This document shows, one piece after another, positions 9,359 through 18,878 of a stretch of DNA of 33,507 nucleotides (position 1 is the stretch's first letter; every line of letters starts with the position of its first letter). This stretch comes from Cymbomonas tetramitiformis (Eukaryota > Chlorophyta > Pyramimonadophyceae > Pyramimonadales > Pyramimonadaceae): the NCBI GenBank assembly GCA_001247695.2, contig LGRX02012768.1, positions 1 through 33,507 on the forward strand. Direction: 5' to 3'. A program made the translations under genes and the position numbers. The notes under the pieces are model-generated. The model saw only the letters and a list, made by a program, of their open reading frames with translations, was not told the DNA's origin and did no database searches.

Positions 9359-11607
9359 CAGAATCGAATATTGCTATCGCCAGCAATATGCTCTATACGG
9401 AAGTTGTACTCGGAGAGCTCATCCAACCACCTTGCCTGTTTGGGGCTCAGTGTGGATTTGGACTGGAAATAAACCAGTGGCTGATGATCTGAGCGTACAA
9501 TAGTCTCAGGAGCTCCCAACAAGATGTGGCGAAAGAATCGGAAGCCCTCCACAATGGCAAATAGCTCGATCTCAGGAATAGGCCAACGTCTCTGTGTATC
9601 GGATAGAGTGACGCTGTGATAGCCACATGGCTTCATACCTTTTCCTTGATCCTGGAGTATCACTTGACCAACGTGTGTGCCTGATCCATCGACTTCCATA
9701 ATAGATGGCAGTTTCTGATCTGGAAGCTGCAGTACTGGAGCGTTACAGATGGCACTTTTGAGGTTATCAAATGCCTGCTGCTGCTCAGATTCCCAGACAA
9801 ACTCTGCATTATCTTTAAGGAGACGATTGAGCGGCTCGGTAATCTTGGAGAACTTTGGTATGAATCTCCTGAATTGACCGACCATGCCCCAGAATGACCG
9901 AAGGGATGACTTGCCATCTTTAGCCATACGGCGTAGAGGCTGCTTTCCAACGGTAGGACCATAAGACACTGGAGGCTGAATTGCCATGACTGCTCGGATT
10001 CTGTCTTCGATGATGGACAAGCCTGCTTCAGAGATGTGATGTCCGATAAAGTCTATGGATCTGACGAACAACTCCACCTTGGAAGGCCTGATGAAGAACT
10101 GGTGTTCTCTGCAACGCTGGAGAAACTGTCGGACATGACTCACGTGGCTGTCAAAATCCGGACTGTATACGATGGTATCGTCCATGAAAATGACAAGGAA
10201 CCGATCGATGAAGTCGAAAAATGCCCGATTTCCTACACGTAGAGTTGTTGCAGGAGCATTGGTCAATCCGAAAGGCATAACTGTCCACTCATAGGAACCG
10301 TATCTGGTGCGAATAGCTGTTTTGTGAATGTCATCTAGATGTATAGGGATCTGATGGGAAAACTGATTGAAGTCAAATCTGCTAAACCATCGTGCACCTT
10401 TTAGCTGTTCAAGAAGGGTGTCGTGAGGTGGCAATGGATACGTGTCCTTAATTGTGATGTTATTAAGGGCTCGATAATCACAGCACATCCTCCACTTCCC
10501 ACCTGGCTTAGGAGCGAAAATGATAGGACATCCATATGGAGATGATGACGGACGAAGGATACCCAAGTCGACATATTTGATGATCTGTCGTTTGAGCTCT
10601 TCCATCATGGGCACTGGTATGGTACGTATTGGCTGCGATGGCGGTTTGTGCCCAGGTTCAATGTTGATTCTATGATAATAACCACCTTCAAACCGTTCTG
10701 GCCTATGACCAGCTAGAAGATCCTCTTGGAATATGTCTGAAAAGTCTTCTCTCATTTGATCACGTGCTGTTGTGACCTCTCGGTCTTCCATAGTGGTGTC
10801 TGAGTCTGATGCTGTGAAGACCAGTTCACCATCGACCTCTGAGAGAAAGAAGAGATAAGCCACGGCCTCTTCAGCCGAACCACTGGATCGAATACGACGC
10901 AGGTGCTTTCTCATGGTGGTGGCGCTGACCAATTCCATTTCAGGAAGGTCATCTGAGCCTGGAGTCTGTTCAACTCTGGATAATACTGTGCGAATATTGG
11001 AGCCTGATGAATGCTTCCTAGTGATCGTCAGATTTTTGGTCTGGAAGTCAATGTGTGGATTTCTCCTCTCCAACCAATCTTGACCCAGAATGACAGTGAA
11101 TGGTTTCATGTCAATGATGTAGAAATCTTCTGCATCCTTATACTTACCCAGCGTAAATGTAGCCTTGGGAAGATAGGATGTGCATGGTAGTTGGCTTCCT
11201 CCAGCCAATCCCACTGAAAACGATGAAGAATCTGTGGGTGCTATACCAAGCTGAGCAGCGAACTGTTTGTCAATGAAAGACGATGTAGCTCCTGGATCTA
11301 CCAATATGTGAGTACTCTGTCCATATACTTTCCCTTTGTACAACAACAGATTCTTTTGTGATTTCAGCTGTGTTGTTTGAGACTGCATCTGTGCGATGTG
11401 CTCTGAGGGAGTGTCCATCTGCTGAAACTGCAATGTCAGACTGGAAAGGACTTCTTCTGAGATACTCTCAACCCGGCCACTTGCTTCAGTGGCATCTTCA
11501 GGCTGATTTACCTTGGGGGTGCTCTCACACTGGTACCTGTGCAGTACCCTGAGAGTTTCCCTGAGGAGCTGGAACTGAAGCTGGAGCTGGAGTTGCAACT
11601 GCTGCAT
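9358..11607 (-). CDS. pol: Pol: protease, reverse transcriptase, RNase H
   Basis: A 749-residue polyprotein. Residues 1-25 are Gln/Leu-rich. The aspartic protease active site is LVDPGATSSF with Asp104, where Pro replaces the usual Ser/Thr of D-S/T-G, and ILGQDWL at 173-179 closes the domain. RT runs from about 300 to 540: KWRMCCDYRALN at 371-382, D412 in FDFNQFSHQI, VMPFGLTNAPAT, and FMDD with D476/D477. The RT-RNase H connection has an extra stretch of about 20 residues (546-567) before SLRSFWGMVGQFRRF. RNase H shows D640, E681 and D707. The ATG at 11607 overlaps gag by 83 nt in the +1 frame, so a +1 shift or internal start is needed. The stop TGA at 9360-9358 overlaps the integrase ATG. Confidence 0.95.
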   Translation of the reverse strand: MQQLQLQLQLQFQLLRETLRVLHRYQCESTPKVNQPEDATEASGRVESISEEVLSSLTLQFQQMDTPSEHIAQMQSQTTQLKSQKNLLLYKGKVYGQSTHILVDPGATSSFIDKQFAAQLGIAPTDSSSFSVGLAGGSQLPCTSYLPKATFTLGKYKDAEDFYIIDMKPFTVILGQDWLERRNPHIDFQTKNLTITRKHSSGSNIRTVLSRVEQTPGSDDLPEMELVSATTMRKHLRRIRSSGSAEEAVAYLFFLSEVDGELVFTASDSDTTMEDREVTTARDQMREDFSDIFQEDLLAGHRPERFEGGYYHRINIEPGHKPPSQPIRTIPVPMMEELKRQIIKYVDLGILRPSSSPYGCPIIFAPKPGGKWRMCCDYRALNNITIKDTYPLPPHDTLLEQLKGARWFSRFDFNQFSHQIPIHLDDIHKTAIRTRYGSYEWTVMPFGLTNAPATTLRVGNRAFFDFIDRFLVIFMDDTIVYSPDFDSHVSHVRQFLQRCREHQFFIRPSKVELFVRSIDFIGHHISEAGLSIIEDRIRAVMAIQPPVSYGPTVGKQPLRRMAKDGKSSLRSFWGMVGQFRRFIPKFSKITEPLNRLLKDNAEFVWESEQQQAFDNLKSAICNAPVLQLPDQKLPSIMEVDGSGTHVGQVILQDQGKGMKPCGYHSVTLSDTQRRWPIPEIELFAIVEGFRFFRHILLGAPETIVRSDHQPLVYFQSKSTLSPKQARWLDELSEYNFRIEHIAGDSNIRF

Positions 11608-12889
11608 TTATGCTGTGCTGACTCTTCAGTTCCTTAACCAAGGTGTTGATCGTATTGATGAGTTTGCCGGACCCATCCTTAGCACCCTGATTCTGTTGCT
11701 GCTGTCTCCGGATCTGGAAAGGATTCTGAGCTGGTGGCTTGCCCTTGATATCTTTTCCATCTGGGGTCTTGGTGGAATAACAATCCTTTGCGATGTGACC
11801 AACACGACCACAACGCTGGCAAGACTGAGGATTCTGTGATTTTCCTTTCCCTTTGCCTTTGCCTTTTCCACCTTTCCCTTTGCTCCGATTCTGATTGGAG
11901 TTCTGACTGCCACTCTGGTTCTGATTCCAATCCCTGCTGGATTTGTCATATGACTTCTTACCACGCCCTTTGTCCTTGTCCTTTTTGACAGGGCCTCCTG
12001 ATGACTGCTCCTTCTGACCCCGATAGTGAAGGGTTTCTGACTGCTTTGAATGAACGACATAATTCGAATCGAGCAGTATCTGTGTGGTTTCTTGCCACGA
12101 CAGATTATTCCTTTCTTGTTCTGTTAGGAATCTTAATTGGAACTGTCTGCGGAGATCTGGATCCATGCTGCTGACAAATCTGTCCTTTATTAACACATCG
12201 TTCGGATCAACTGCTGCTAAAGCAGCCAGTGATGTAAACGTGCGCAAATAGTCTGAAAAGGTTTGGCTTCCTTGAGTCAGTGCCATCAGGTGTTTCTTGG
12301 CTACTGATCTCTTATGAGGGTTACCAAATTGGCTGAGGAATATCCGTCTGACCATCTCATATGTGGCATCCGGTTGCTGTGCCACGACCTGGAAATAGTG
12401 TCGGTCATTAGTTTGGATAAGAGTCAGGAATACTGTGATCAGGTCCTTGTCCTTGACTCCTGGATAGGTGAACTGAAAATACCGGTCCACCGTGTCCAAC
12501 CAAACTTTTGCGTCCTGTCCAGATTTGAATTCCCTAGGTGGTGTCATCTTCACCTTTGGGACCAAACTGGGTGGAGCTGGTGCTGGAATAGAATCATCGT
12601 CAGGATCTGTAAAGACTATTGGAGAATTGTCTTCTGTGTACTCAGTCTCTGGTTCCTTCGGTTCATTGGCTGGATCCCTATATCGGCTCATATCGGGCCT
12701 CATACGACTGATGTTGTCGAAGTATCCTATCTGGTCGAATCTGGTTTGAGTGTTGTCATAACCAGCGATCCACTTCGGAACCTTGAACCGGCTGAATGAA
12801 TCATAGGAGCCTAGAATGTCGAAAAACCATGTCGATGGATCTGGATTGATGGCTGGGATTTCTGGTTCTTCCTCTTCGAATACCACCAT
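11525..12889 (-). CDS. gag: Gag: capsid and nucleocapsid
   Basis: A 454-residue structural protein that would form the particle and bind genomic RNA. An acidic, Pro-rich N terminus (1-110) is followed by a retrotransposon Gag capsid region (about 115-290, with VWLDTVDRYFQFTYPG and the helical FLSQFGNPHKRSVAKKHLMAL). A very basic Lys/Gly tract (300-352) precedes one CCHC zinc knuckle, CQRCGRVGHIAKDC at 357-370. The C terminus is Ala/Pro/Gln-rich. The start is firm: a TAG codon lies directly before the ATG in frame. The ATG is also directly preceded by a long T-rich tract ending in AG, like a splice acceptor. pol begins 83 nt before the gag stop in the +1 frame. Confidence 0.95.
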   Translation of the reverse strand: MVVFEEEEPEIPAINPDPSTWFFDILGSYDSFSRFKVPKWIAGYDNTQTRFDQIGYFDNISRMRPDMSRYRDPANEPKEPETEYTEDNSPIVFTDPDDDSIPAPAPPSLVPKVKMTPPREFKSGQDAKVWLDTVDRYFQFTYPGVKDKDLITVFLTLIQTNDRHYFQVVAQQPDATYEMVRRIFLSQFGNPHKRSVAKKHLMALTQGSQTFSDYLRTFTSLAALAAVDPNDVLIKDRFVSSMDPDLRRQFQLRFLTEQERNNLSWQETTQILLDSNYVVHSKQSETLHYRGQKEQSSGGPVKKDKDKGRGKKSYDKSSRDWNQNQSGSQNSNQNRSKGKGGKGKGKGKGKSQNPQSCQRCGRVGHIAKDCYSTKTPDGKDIKGKPPAQNPFQIRRQQQQNQGAKDGSGKLINTINTLVKELKSQHSINAAVATPAPASVPAPQGNSQGTAQVPV

Positions 12890-15800
12890 CTAAAAAAACA
12901 AAACACAACACAAAAGATGCCTTCAGCTAACTGAGTGTGTGTGTGGTATATATATAGTATATATATATCTATGTTTATACGTATAGTATATCTGTATGTT
13001 TACATACATGTAGTACATTTGTACATTATAATGAGGTAATTATGTATATATATATCCACCTTCTTCCCCCCTCAAGGAAGTGTGAACATAAGGCAGTTGT
13101 CAATTGCCCTTTTACCTCGTATATAACATGCATTCCTTATAGGAAGCAGCTGTTACAGTTCTAGGGTTGCAGCCCTACAGTCTTTGGGTTGTAGCCCTGC
13201 AGTTTTTGGGTTGCTGCCCGAAATATTATCATGTCTGTGCTGATTACAGCATGATATATTTATGCCAAACACGACGTGTATCCAATATTTAAGTGGCATT
13301 TAGGGCATGTCACGTTACAGTGGCCCATATCCCCTTCAGTGTGTTTAGGGTGTTACTTGGCATCAGTAACCCTAAAATAGGTAAAAATTAAAGCAGTATA
13401 AATATTTTGCAAACATTTTTAAGCAAAACTGCATTTAATGTCACACTGAATGTTACGTGGTTTGCAGGAGGTATGTTACACCCCTGACACACACATTTAA
13501 TTTTAGGGGTGTTACAGGGTGTTACAAATGCTGCATAAATCAGGGAATATTTGTTGATAGCTGAATAATCAGATCAGCAAAAAAATCAACCCGGATTTTT
13601 CATTTTGAAATCAAACGTGTGAACTTTTCACGCATTTCGTTACAGCCAATATGTACACCCCTATATATTCCACACCTGCTATCTAGGGTGTTACACGAGA
13701 TATGACTATGGCCGTCATGATTTTCTGATACCTTAATAGGTATAAAATCACAATATCAAATAAAATAGGGTCGAATTTTCAATTTTCAAATCTATCGCAA
13801 ACGAATTTCACCCATTTTGGCCGTTTTTCGGCTTATTTATTGTTTTCCATAGTAATATATCTCTGTGTGTGTGTAAGCTGCAAAGTACAGAAGTACTGCA
13901 ACTCACTTCACCTTTGCACATGACAATTTTCATGGCATAAAAGTGAATATTCCTGTATGTCAACATCTGTGGTTGATCATATCTGTGGGTTTTACTGATT
14001 TGAAACCCATGGAAGTAAATGCACTCCCTGATGATATTTAGGTATACCAACTATAAGCGGATTATCCACTTTAGTGATAACTTATCAACCTATGATATGT
14101 TTGAGCATATGACTGTGCTCTAAGAGTATATCAAAATGATATCTCTAAATTTCAAACATATCTGGACATAGCTTGATTATAATCAAAGCAGTTTAGCACA
14201 ACACATATATATGTGTGTGTATGTCCACAACAACCTATGTCAGCTCAATATATGTATGTACTGATCTGGTTAGGTACATGCTTTTGTGCTGATCAATACT
14301 GAGTCATTTGTCAAAATGCAGCATAGTGGTTGTCGTTGCTCCAGCGATATGTGAGAGTGGATGGACTGTGCTCAACAGTTACCAGCTGTTGTAATGAGCA
14401 CAGTATTCTGCCTTCGGGTCTGGAGATAACTCCATCCAGCCCTACAGCATGGTGTCTTATCCTGCTCCCATATGTATCGCCATCTCTGACATTCCACACG
14501 CACATGTGTTTGTGGAATGGTATCCATATTATCATGCACATGATAGACATTATAGTTGATCAATTCACTCTGAGTCAGTGAATGTCAATATATACCGTAA
14601 ATGCCAGTGTGTGTGCAATGTGTAGTACTGCTGATTAGTACTTTTGCCAGAGTGTGTGTGTGTTCACTTTACACACTTACAGGAAGGTGACTTCTGGTAT
14701 TACAATATTCCCAGATAGTTATCATGCAGGATTGTGATCAGCATACCATGTACTGAATGAATCTAGCATGATATATATCAAGTTAGGGGTTATTGTAATG
14801 ATATAATCTCATTCACAATAATGAGTTGCTGGTTGATTTTACATGTAGCTCTGGTGAGTATTCCATCCAGTAATCCATCATAGAACGTTATGTGATCCGA
14901 AGAGCATCTCGGCTCCACCGGGACATAACGAGCTAATTATGATGTTAAGACTACTTTCAGGCACCTTATGCTAACATGAGTTCTAATATAATCTAGCATG
15001 CACTGCAACGTGCTTGTATAATGTTCAGTATATTGCAGGATGATGCTAATGTTCCAGTTGCTAACGTGATCAAACTGGTATATATACTACAGCTGATATC
15101 GTGATCAAGCTGTTTTGGTGATGCATGCACAACTTACAATATTGCAGTCACTCAGTATAGAATGTATACATGGTGTAATGCTGCATATACTCATGTGTTG
15201 TATGTTGGTGGATGCTGCATGTATGTGTGTGTTGCAATCATTGCAACCTCAGTATACACATATCTTGCACACTATATTGTAATAAGTACTGTATACAAAT
15301 GCTGACGGTTTGAAATATCTCTGCAGTCATCAAGACATAGTGTGAAATGTTGCATTATAGTGATCATGTGTCCATCAGGCGTCCATCCAAAATATCCCTG
15401 CGAGTATACAAATGTTGTGCAGAGGATATTGACGTGCGTAACATGGCGTATGTATGGACGGCGGACATTGTAGACATGTGTATATCTCGCTGCATGTAGA
15501 TGCATCAGGAATCATGCGCCCTAAAATCGTGCGTTTATTGCATCCGATGAAATCATGACAGGTGCACATCGCGCTGACGAGCTAAAAATCATCGTACGAG
15601 CGGATTATTATGGACGGTTCTAGAGGATCATTTGCGAAAATCGATGTTGCCAATTATTTCACAAAGTATATCATTGTCGCCGGTGTATTGTCGCATGAAT
15701 GAATGCGATCGCGCTGTTAAACGAAATTTCGTACGTCCAGTCGCAGTTGATGTAAATCATATGTACTGACGATCATTTTTCGTTCGCGCATCTGCATCTC

Positions 15801-16116
15801 GCATACCGTGACAACCCTGCGAATTTTGACATCATATGTATACGATCCGTACACTGTGCGCACACCTTGTCGTTTATAGTGTCAAGATGATTTCTCTGCG
15901 AATGCTATCAGCTGCGAATATGTTCGCGATGATAAATCCTCGCACAATCCGTGTGCTGTCGATATTCGAGCGTACAGATATTATTATTCGTTATGCAGAT
16001 ATTCAATATGATTGCGAACGCTGTCGCCTGTATGCGCGAACCTGCAACCTGCGAACAATACAATATATACTATATCTGACGCTGCACTCACTTGAGTTCT
16101 CGTTCTCGTGCCTCGA
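12890..16116 (-). other. Very long chromovirus leader (about 3.2 kb)
   Basis: The distance from primer binding site to gag is about 3.2 kb, against a few hundred bases in typical gypsy elements. The region is AT-rich with TA/TG microsatellite, many GGTGTTAC-type motifs (about 13349, 13508, 13518, 13687), three near-copies of a GGGTTGYAGCCC motif at 13163-13220, and a purine tract at about 13062-13080. No ORF above 80 codons has a recognisable motif. It ends with a pyrimidine tract and AG at 12890-12910, just before the gag ATG. It may be partly removed by splicing, or may contain decayed nested sequence. Confidence 0.65.
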
Positions 16117-16132
16117 CGAGTTCAGAATACCA
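16117..16132 (-). other. Primer binding site of chromovirus
   Basis: In element sense TGGTATTCTGAACTCG begins two bases after the 5' LTR ends (TAATA-GA-TGG). TGG is the complement of tRNA CCA, and TGGTA is the start seen for initiator-Met primers, but the next bases differ from the common plant and yeast versions. The primer tRNA should end CAGAATACCA. Confidence 0.75.
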
Positions 16133-16263
16133 TCTATTAAGGCTGATATGCGAGCCCTCAATATATCAATAATATAATAGAAAGCGCGGTGTTATTGGAT
16201 TGTAACACACGTGCGAGTTATGAGCGGGATGAGTGCAGTGACTTCTGTGAGAAGATGCTGCCT

Positions 16264-16518
16264 CTAGCACAACGCTAGCTCATCTAAATACCGAATGTCT
16301 CCCATCGCATAGATGGTACCGCCATTGGGTTGTGAACCCGAGACATTGGTTGAACGACCAGTATCGTCAGAACGAATAATACGTTCGCCCCATAATACTG
16401 CGCATGCTTGTTCCGCACATGCTTGAAGCGAAGATGATTTCTTGTTTGTTACTTCAAGATCGTATCTTGCTTTGCCATCTTCGAGTTCGACATACGAACT
16501 CTCGATGACAGGTGTCAT
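16264..16518 (-). CDS. 84-residue ORF within the 5' LTR
   Basis: ATG at 16518 lies about 93 nt downstream of a TATA box in the same sense. If transcription starts about 30 nt after that box, this would be the first ORF on the element's own RNA, ahead of the primer binding site and gag. The 84-residue product has no signal peptide or membrane segment and no motif I recognise. It is identical in sequence to the ORF in the other LTR. Whether it is a protein, a regulatory upstream ORF, or chance is not settled by the sequence. Confidence 0.42.
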   Translation of the reverse strand: MTPVIESSYVELEDGKARYDLEVTNKKSSSLQACAEQACAVLWGERIIRSDDTGRSTNVSGSQPNGGTIYAMGDIRYLDELALC

Positions 16519-16610
16519 TCAAGTCTTTCCTTGAATAATGACAGATGATGTGACTTATCATCTGACGACATGTACAGTCATAGTCGACCGTACTAACGAC
16601 TGTCTGTCAT

Positions 16611-16620
16611 TATAATATAT
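16611..16620 (-). promoter_or_regulatory. Chromovirus LTR TATA box
   Basis: ATATATTATA in element sense lies between the U3 TGTCAT-box array and the LTR ORF. The same box sits in the other LTR near 6402-6412. Position and sequence fit a core promoter; the start site is inferred. Confidence 0.55.
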
Positions 16621-16735
16621 GACATGAGTCGACATGACATGACATGACATGGTATGGTATGAAATGTCTGACAGGTATGACACGTATGACATGTATGACA
16701 CATATGGCATCGGTCATGACCCTGGCAATTTGTTT

Positions 16736-16798
16736 GGAATAGAAAAGTGACAATCCTAGAATACAAATTTGAATTCTTAATTTTAGAATACAAATCTG
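16736..16798. repeat. Dispersed repeat, inverted partner at 25887-25948
   Basis: GGAATAGAAAAGTGACAATC and the roughly 40 bases after it match, on the opposite strand, 25887-25948 with a few mismatches and indels. It begins four bases beyond the chromovirus target duplication, so the chromovirus inserted beside or into this older repeat. Confidence 0.7.
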
Positions 16799-16865
16799 CC
16801 TCAAAAATTCTTCCGCCTTTCAAGAATGATATTTTCCAAAATTTCCCCCACTCGGGACTTGTGAA

Positions 16866-16923
16866 CCACTTTCGGTGAGGTGGCCTCACCAAAGTGGCTC
16901 ACCAAAGTGGCTCACCAAAGTGG
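16866..16923. repeat. Inverted arm followed by three 13-bp tandem repeats
   Basis: CTCACCAAAGTGG occurs three times in tandem at 16885-16923. The first copy also pairs with CCACTTTCGGTGAGG at 16866-16880, one base aside. This looks like a partial hairpin whose right arm was amplified. Confidence 0.75.
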
Positions 16924-17119
16924 TTCATAAAATCCACACTGCTGTAACACGTAATGCGCTGGGTATTCTGAATTATTTATGACGTTTTTGTATATACTTT
17001 ATATTTGGGAACTACCGTTTTCCCGACACAACTGACATGGCAAGAGAAATCCAGCGCAGATGAATATGACCACTTCCACGACTCAGATATGCTGAAACTG
17101 CCCAAAATTTTATTGGGCC

Positions 17120-18010
17120 ATTTGAAGCGTGCCCACTACGCGTTATCATTCTCAACTAACATTTTCGATAGTGGGGAATCGATATTTGATGTGCCCACAT
17201 GCCAATTCGATGTTACACGACCCTAATTAGGGCTATCAGGGCCGCAAATGGACTCAGATTGCGATTTCGGGAATAATTTAGCAATTTGCACCCCCTTAAC
17301 GTTTGCCGTGATCAGCCCATAATTTTGACCGACCATTTTTTATGATTAGACATCGATATCTGAGGTCTTCATATGCTCGTTACATGTTGCACGCACTCTG
17401 ATTAGGGTTTTAAGGTCACAAAATGGTTAAACGGCAATTTCGGCAACTCTTTGACCATTTACACTCCGTTAAAGTTTTCCTTGACCAAATTGTCGTTCGC
17501 ACCGACCTTTTTTATGATGGGAGATCGATTTCTGATGTGTCCATATATGCGCATCATATATTACACGCACCCTGCTTATTAGGGTTTTGATGTCATAAAA
17601 TGGAATAAACTGGTGATTTCGGCAATAATTTCGCGATTTACGCCCTAATTCAAAGTTTGCCTTGACCACTTTATCATTCTCACCGGCCATTTTGATACTG
17701 CTGTGATGTTGAACTCCAATGTCTCCAAATGCCCATCACATGTTACATTTCACCTTGATTAGAGTGTTAAGGTAGGAAACTAGAATGAATCGGCGATTTT
17801 GGCAATAATTTAGCATTTTACACCTCGCTAACGGTCGCCTTCATCAGCTCATCGAGCTTTTTTCCATGATTGGAAATCAATCTATGATGTCCTCTTATGC
17901 TCATTACATGCCAAAAGTACCCTAGTTATGATTTCAAGGTTGCGTGAAATGGACTAAAATACAAACAATAGTGATTCCGGCCATAATTCAGCAAATTGCA
18001 CCTTGCTACG
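17120..18010. repeat. Degenerate tandem satellite, period about 177 bp
   Basis: The motif ATTAGGGTTTTAAGG and variants recur at 17226, 17401, 17578, 17758 and 17925, that is every 167-180 bp. Each is followed in the same order by AAATGG, a GCGATTTCGGCAATAATTTAGC-like segment, TTACACC, a GCCTTGACC-like segment, ATGATNGGAGATCGATTTCTGATGT-like sequence and CATTACATGTTACACGCACC-like sequence. A partial unit precedes the first. The units are clearly diverged, so the array is old. No protein is encoded. Confidence 0.8.
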
Positions 18011-18110
18011 TAGTAACGATTGCCCGATGTATCGTCATTGAAGTATTCATGTGTATCGATCATGTGTGTTGCTTTGGGCTGTTGTCAAAATTGTAAATCT
18101 GCATCTTCTT

Positions 18111-18401
18111 CTAAGAGTGTGTTTCGTTTGGTGCTTTGTTAGATGTCTTGCATGCAAGGCTGCAATATCATCTTCCCTCCGGAACTCGTTTCAGCGGCGG
18201 TGAGCAACATGTCAAATGGCATAAATTGTAGCACGTATCTATCTCGCATGCAACCATGGCAACTTCGGTGTCATCTGCATCACCGCATCGCATGCAGGGG
18301 ACGCATGTGAGCTCAGCAAAGTTATCATTGGGTGGTGTGTTCTCGTCCTCTTGCGCAATATCATCGTGAGGTTGTGCGAATTGGCTTCCGTCTGTCGCCA
18401 T
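18111..18401 (-). pseudogene. PHD-finger gene fragment with nonsense codon
   Basis: From ATG at 18401 the frame gives an acidic N terminus and then a C4HC3 PHD-type zinc finger: CMRCGDADDTEVAMVAC, EIDTC, YNLCHLTC, then CSPPLKRVPEGR. PHD fingers, which usually read histone H3 tails, continue PEGxWYCxxC. Here the Trp position is TGA at 18170-18168, one transition from TGG, and the frame then reads YCSLACK before stopping at 18113-18111. The last Cys pair is spaced by three rather than two residues. I see no neighbouring exons. A pseudogene exon or a transposon-carried PHD finger (some LINEs carry one) are both possible. Confidence 0.6.
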
Positions 18402-18873
18402 CGCCTTCTTGTTGCTTGCCTGATCTATTATCAATAAAGTATCCAGGTATAAATAATGTGGGCTGCTTTATTCATAATTCGTAACACCCACACACTAATG
18501 TCAACATCAAATTTGGTTTTGCATGGACGCCATTATTCTCGATGGACGAACTGCCAAAAAACAAGCTGCCATTAATAGTGTACCTGCTGTGAGTGCGTGG
18601 CAACTTGGTGAGTTGGCATCGGTGTATTGTGTTTGTACACTGATATATGCTGTGGGACTGAGCCATGGCTTGCAATCATGCAATATCTATCTGATATTCC
18701 CCATTATATTGGTTGCGCTCTGACTCTTACTCAGACTAATCAAGAGAAATTGACGACATACAACTGAATTTGTTAGTGAACAGATAGAGTAAGCACTGTT
18801 CACATCATCATACTCAGTCACCTACGTGCACGTACATAGGCAGACATTTGAACTTGAAATACTAAGCGGGACA
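18402..18873. other. Intergenic DNA left of short LTR element copy B
   Basis: No supported gene. A 66-codon plus-strand ORF at 18523-18723 shows no recognisable motif. Bases 18874-18878 (CAAGG) are the left target duplication of copy B. Confidence 0.4.
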
Positions 18874-18878
18874 CAAGG

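Larger units (their letters stand above)
5930..16727 (-). mobile_element. Ty3/gypsy chromovirus, near-complete, about 10.8 kb
   Basis: Two direct LTRs (5930-6512 and 16135-16727) enclose gag, protease, RT, RNase H, integrase and a chromodomain in the Ty3/gypsy order, all on the minus strand. The 5-bp ATTTG at 5925-5929 and 16728-16732 is a perfect target duplication. In element sense the LTR starts TGYCAGGGTC and ends TAATA, so it is TG...TA rather than the commoner TG...CA. The two LTRs differ at four bases and by one 10-bp indel in an ACATG/GTATG repeat, which implies a recent insertion. RT, RNase H and integrase catalytic residues are all present. Odd points are the intron-like 84 nt in integrase, three reading frames, a 3.2-kb leader, and an ORF inside each LTR. 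Confidence 0.95.
16135..16727 (-). repeat. 5' LTR of chromovirus (about 593 bp)
   Basis: Promoter-bearing LTR, nearly identical to 5930-6512. In element sense it starts TGCCAGGGTC and ends CCTTAATA. Its U3 has an array of TGTCAT boxes at about 16620-16720, ten bases longer than in the other LTR because of extra ACATG and GTATG units. Confidence 0.93.

Noticed and set aside
12314..12799. 161-codon plus-strand ORF
   Set aside because: Antisense to gag, which has clear capsid and zinc-knuckle features.
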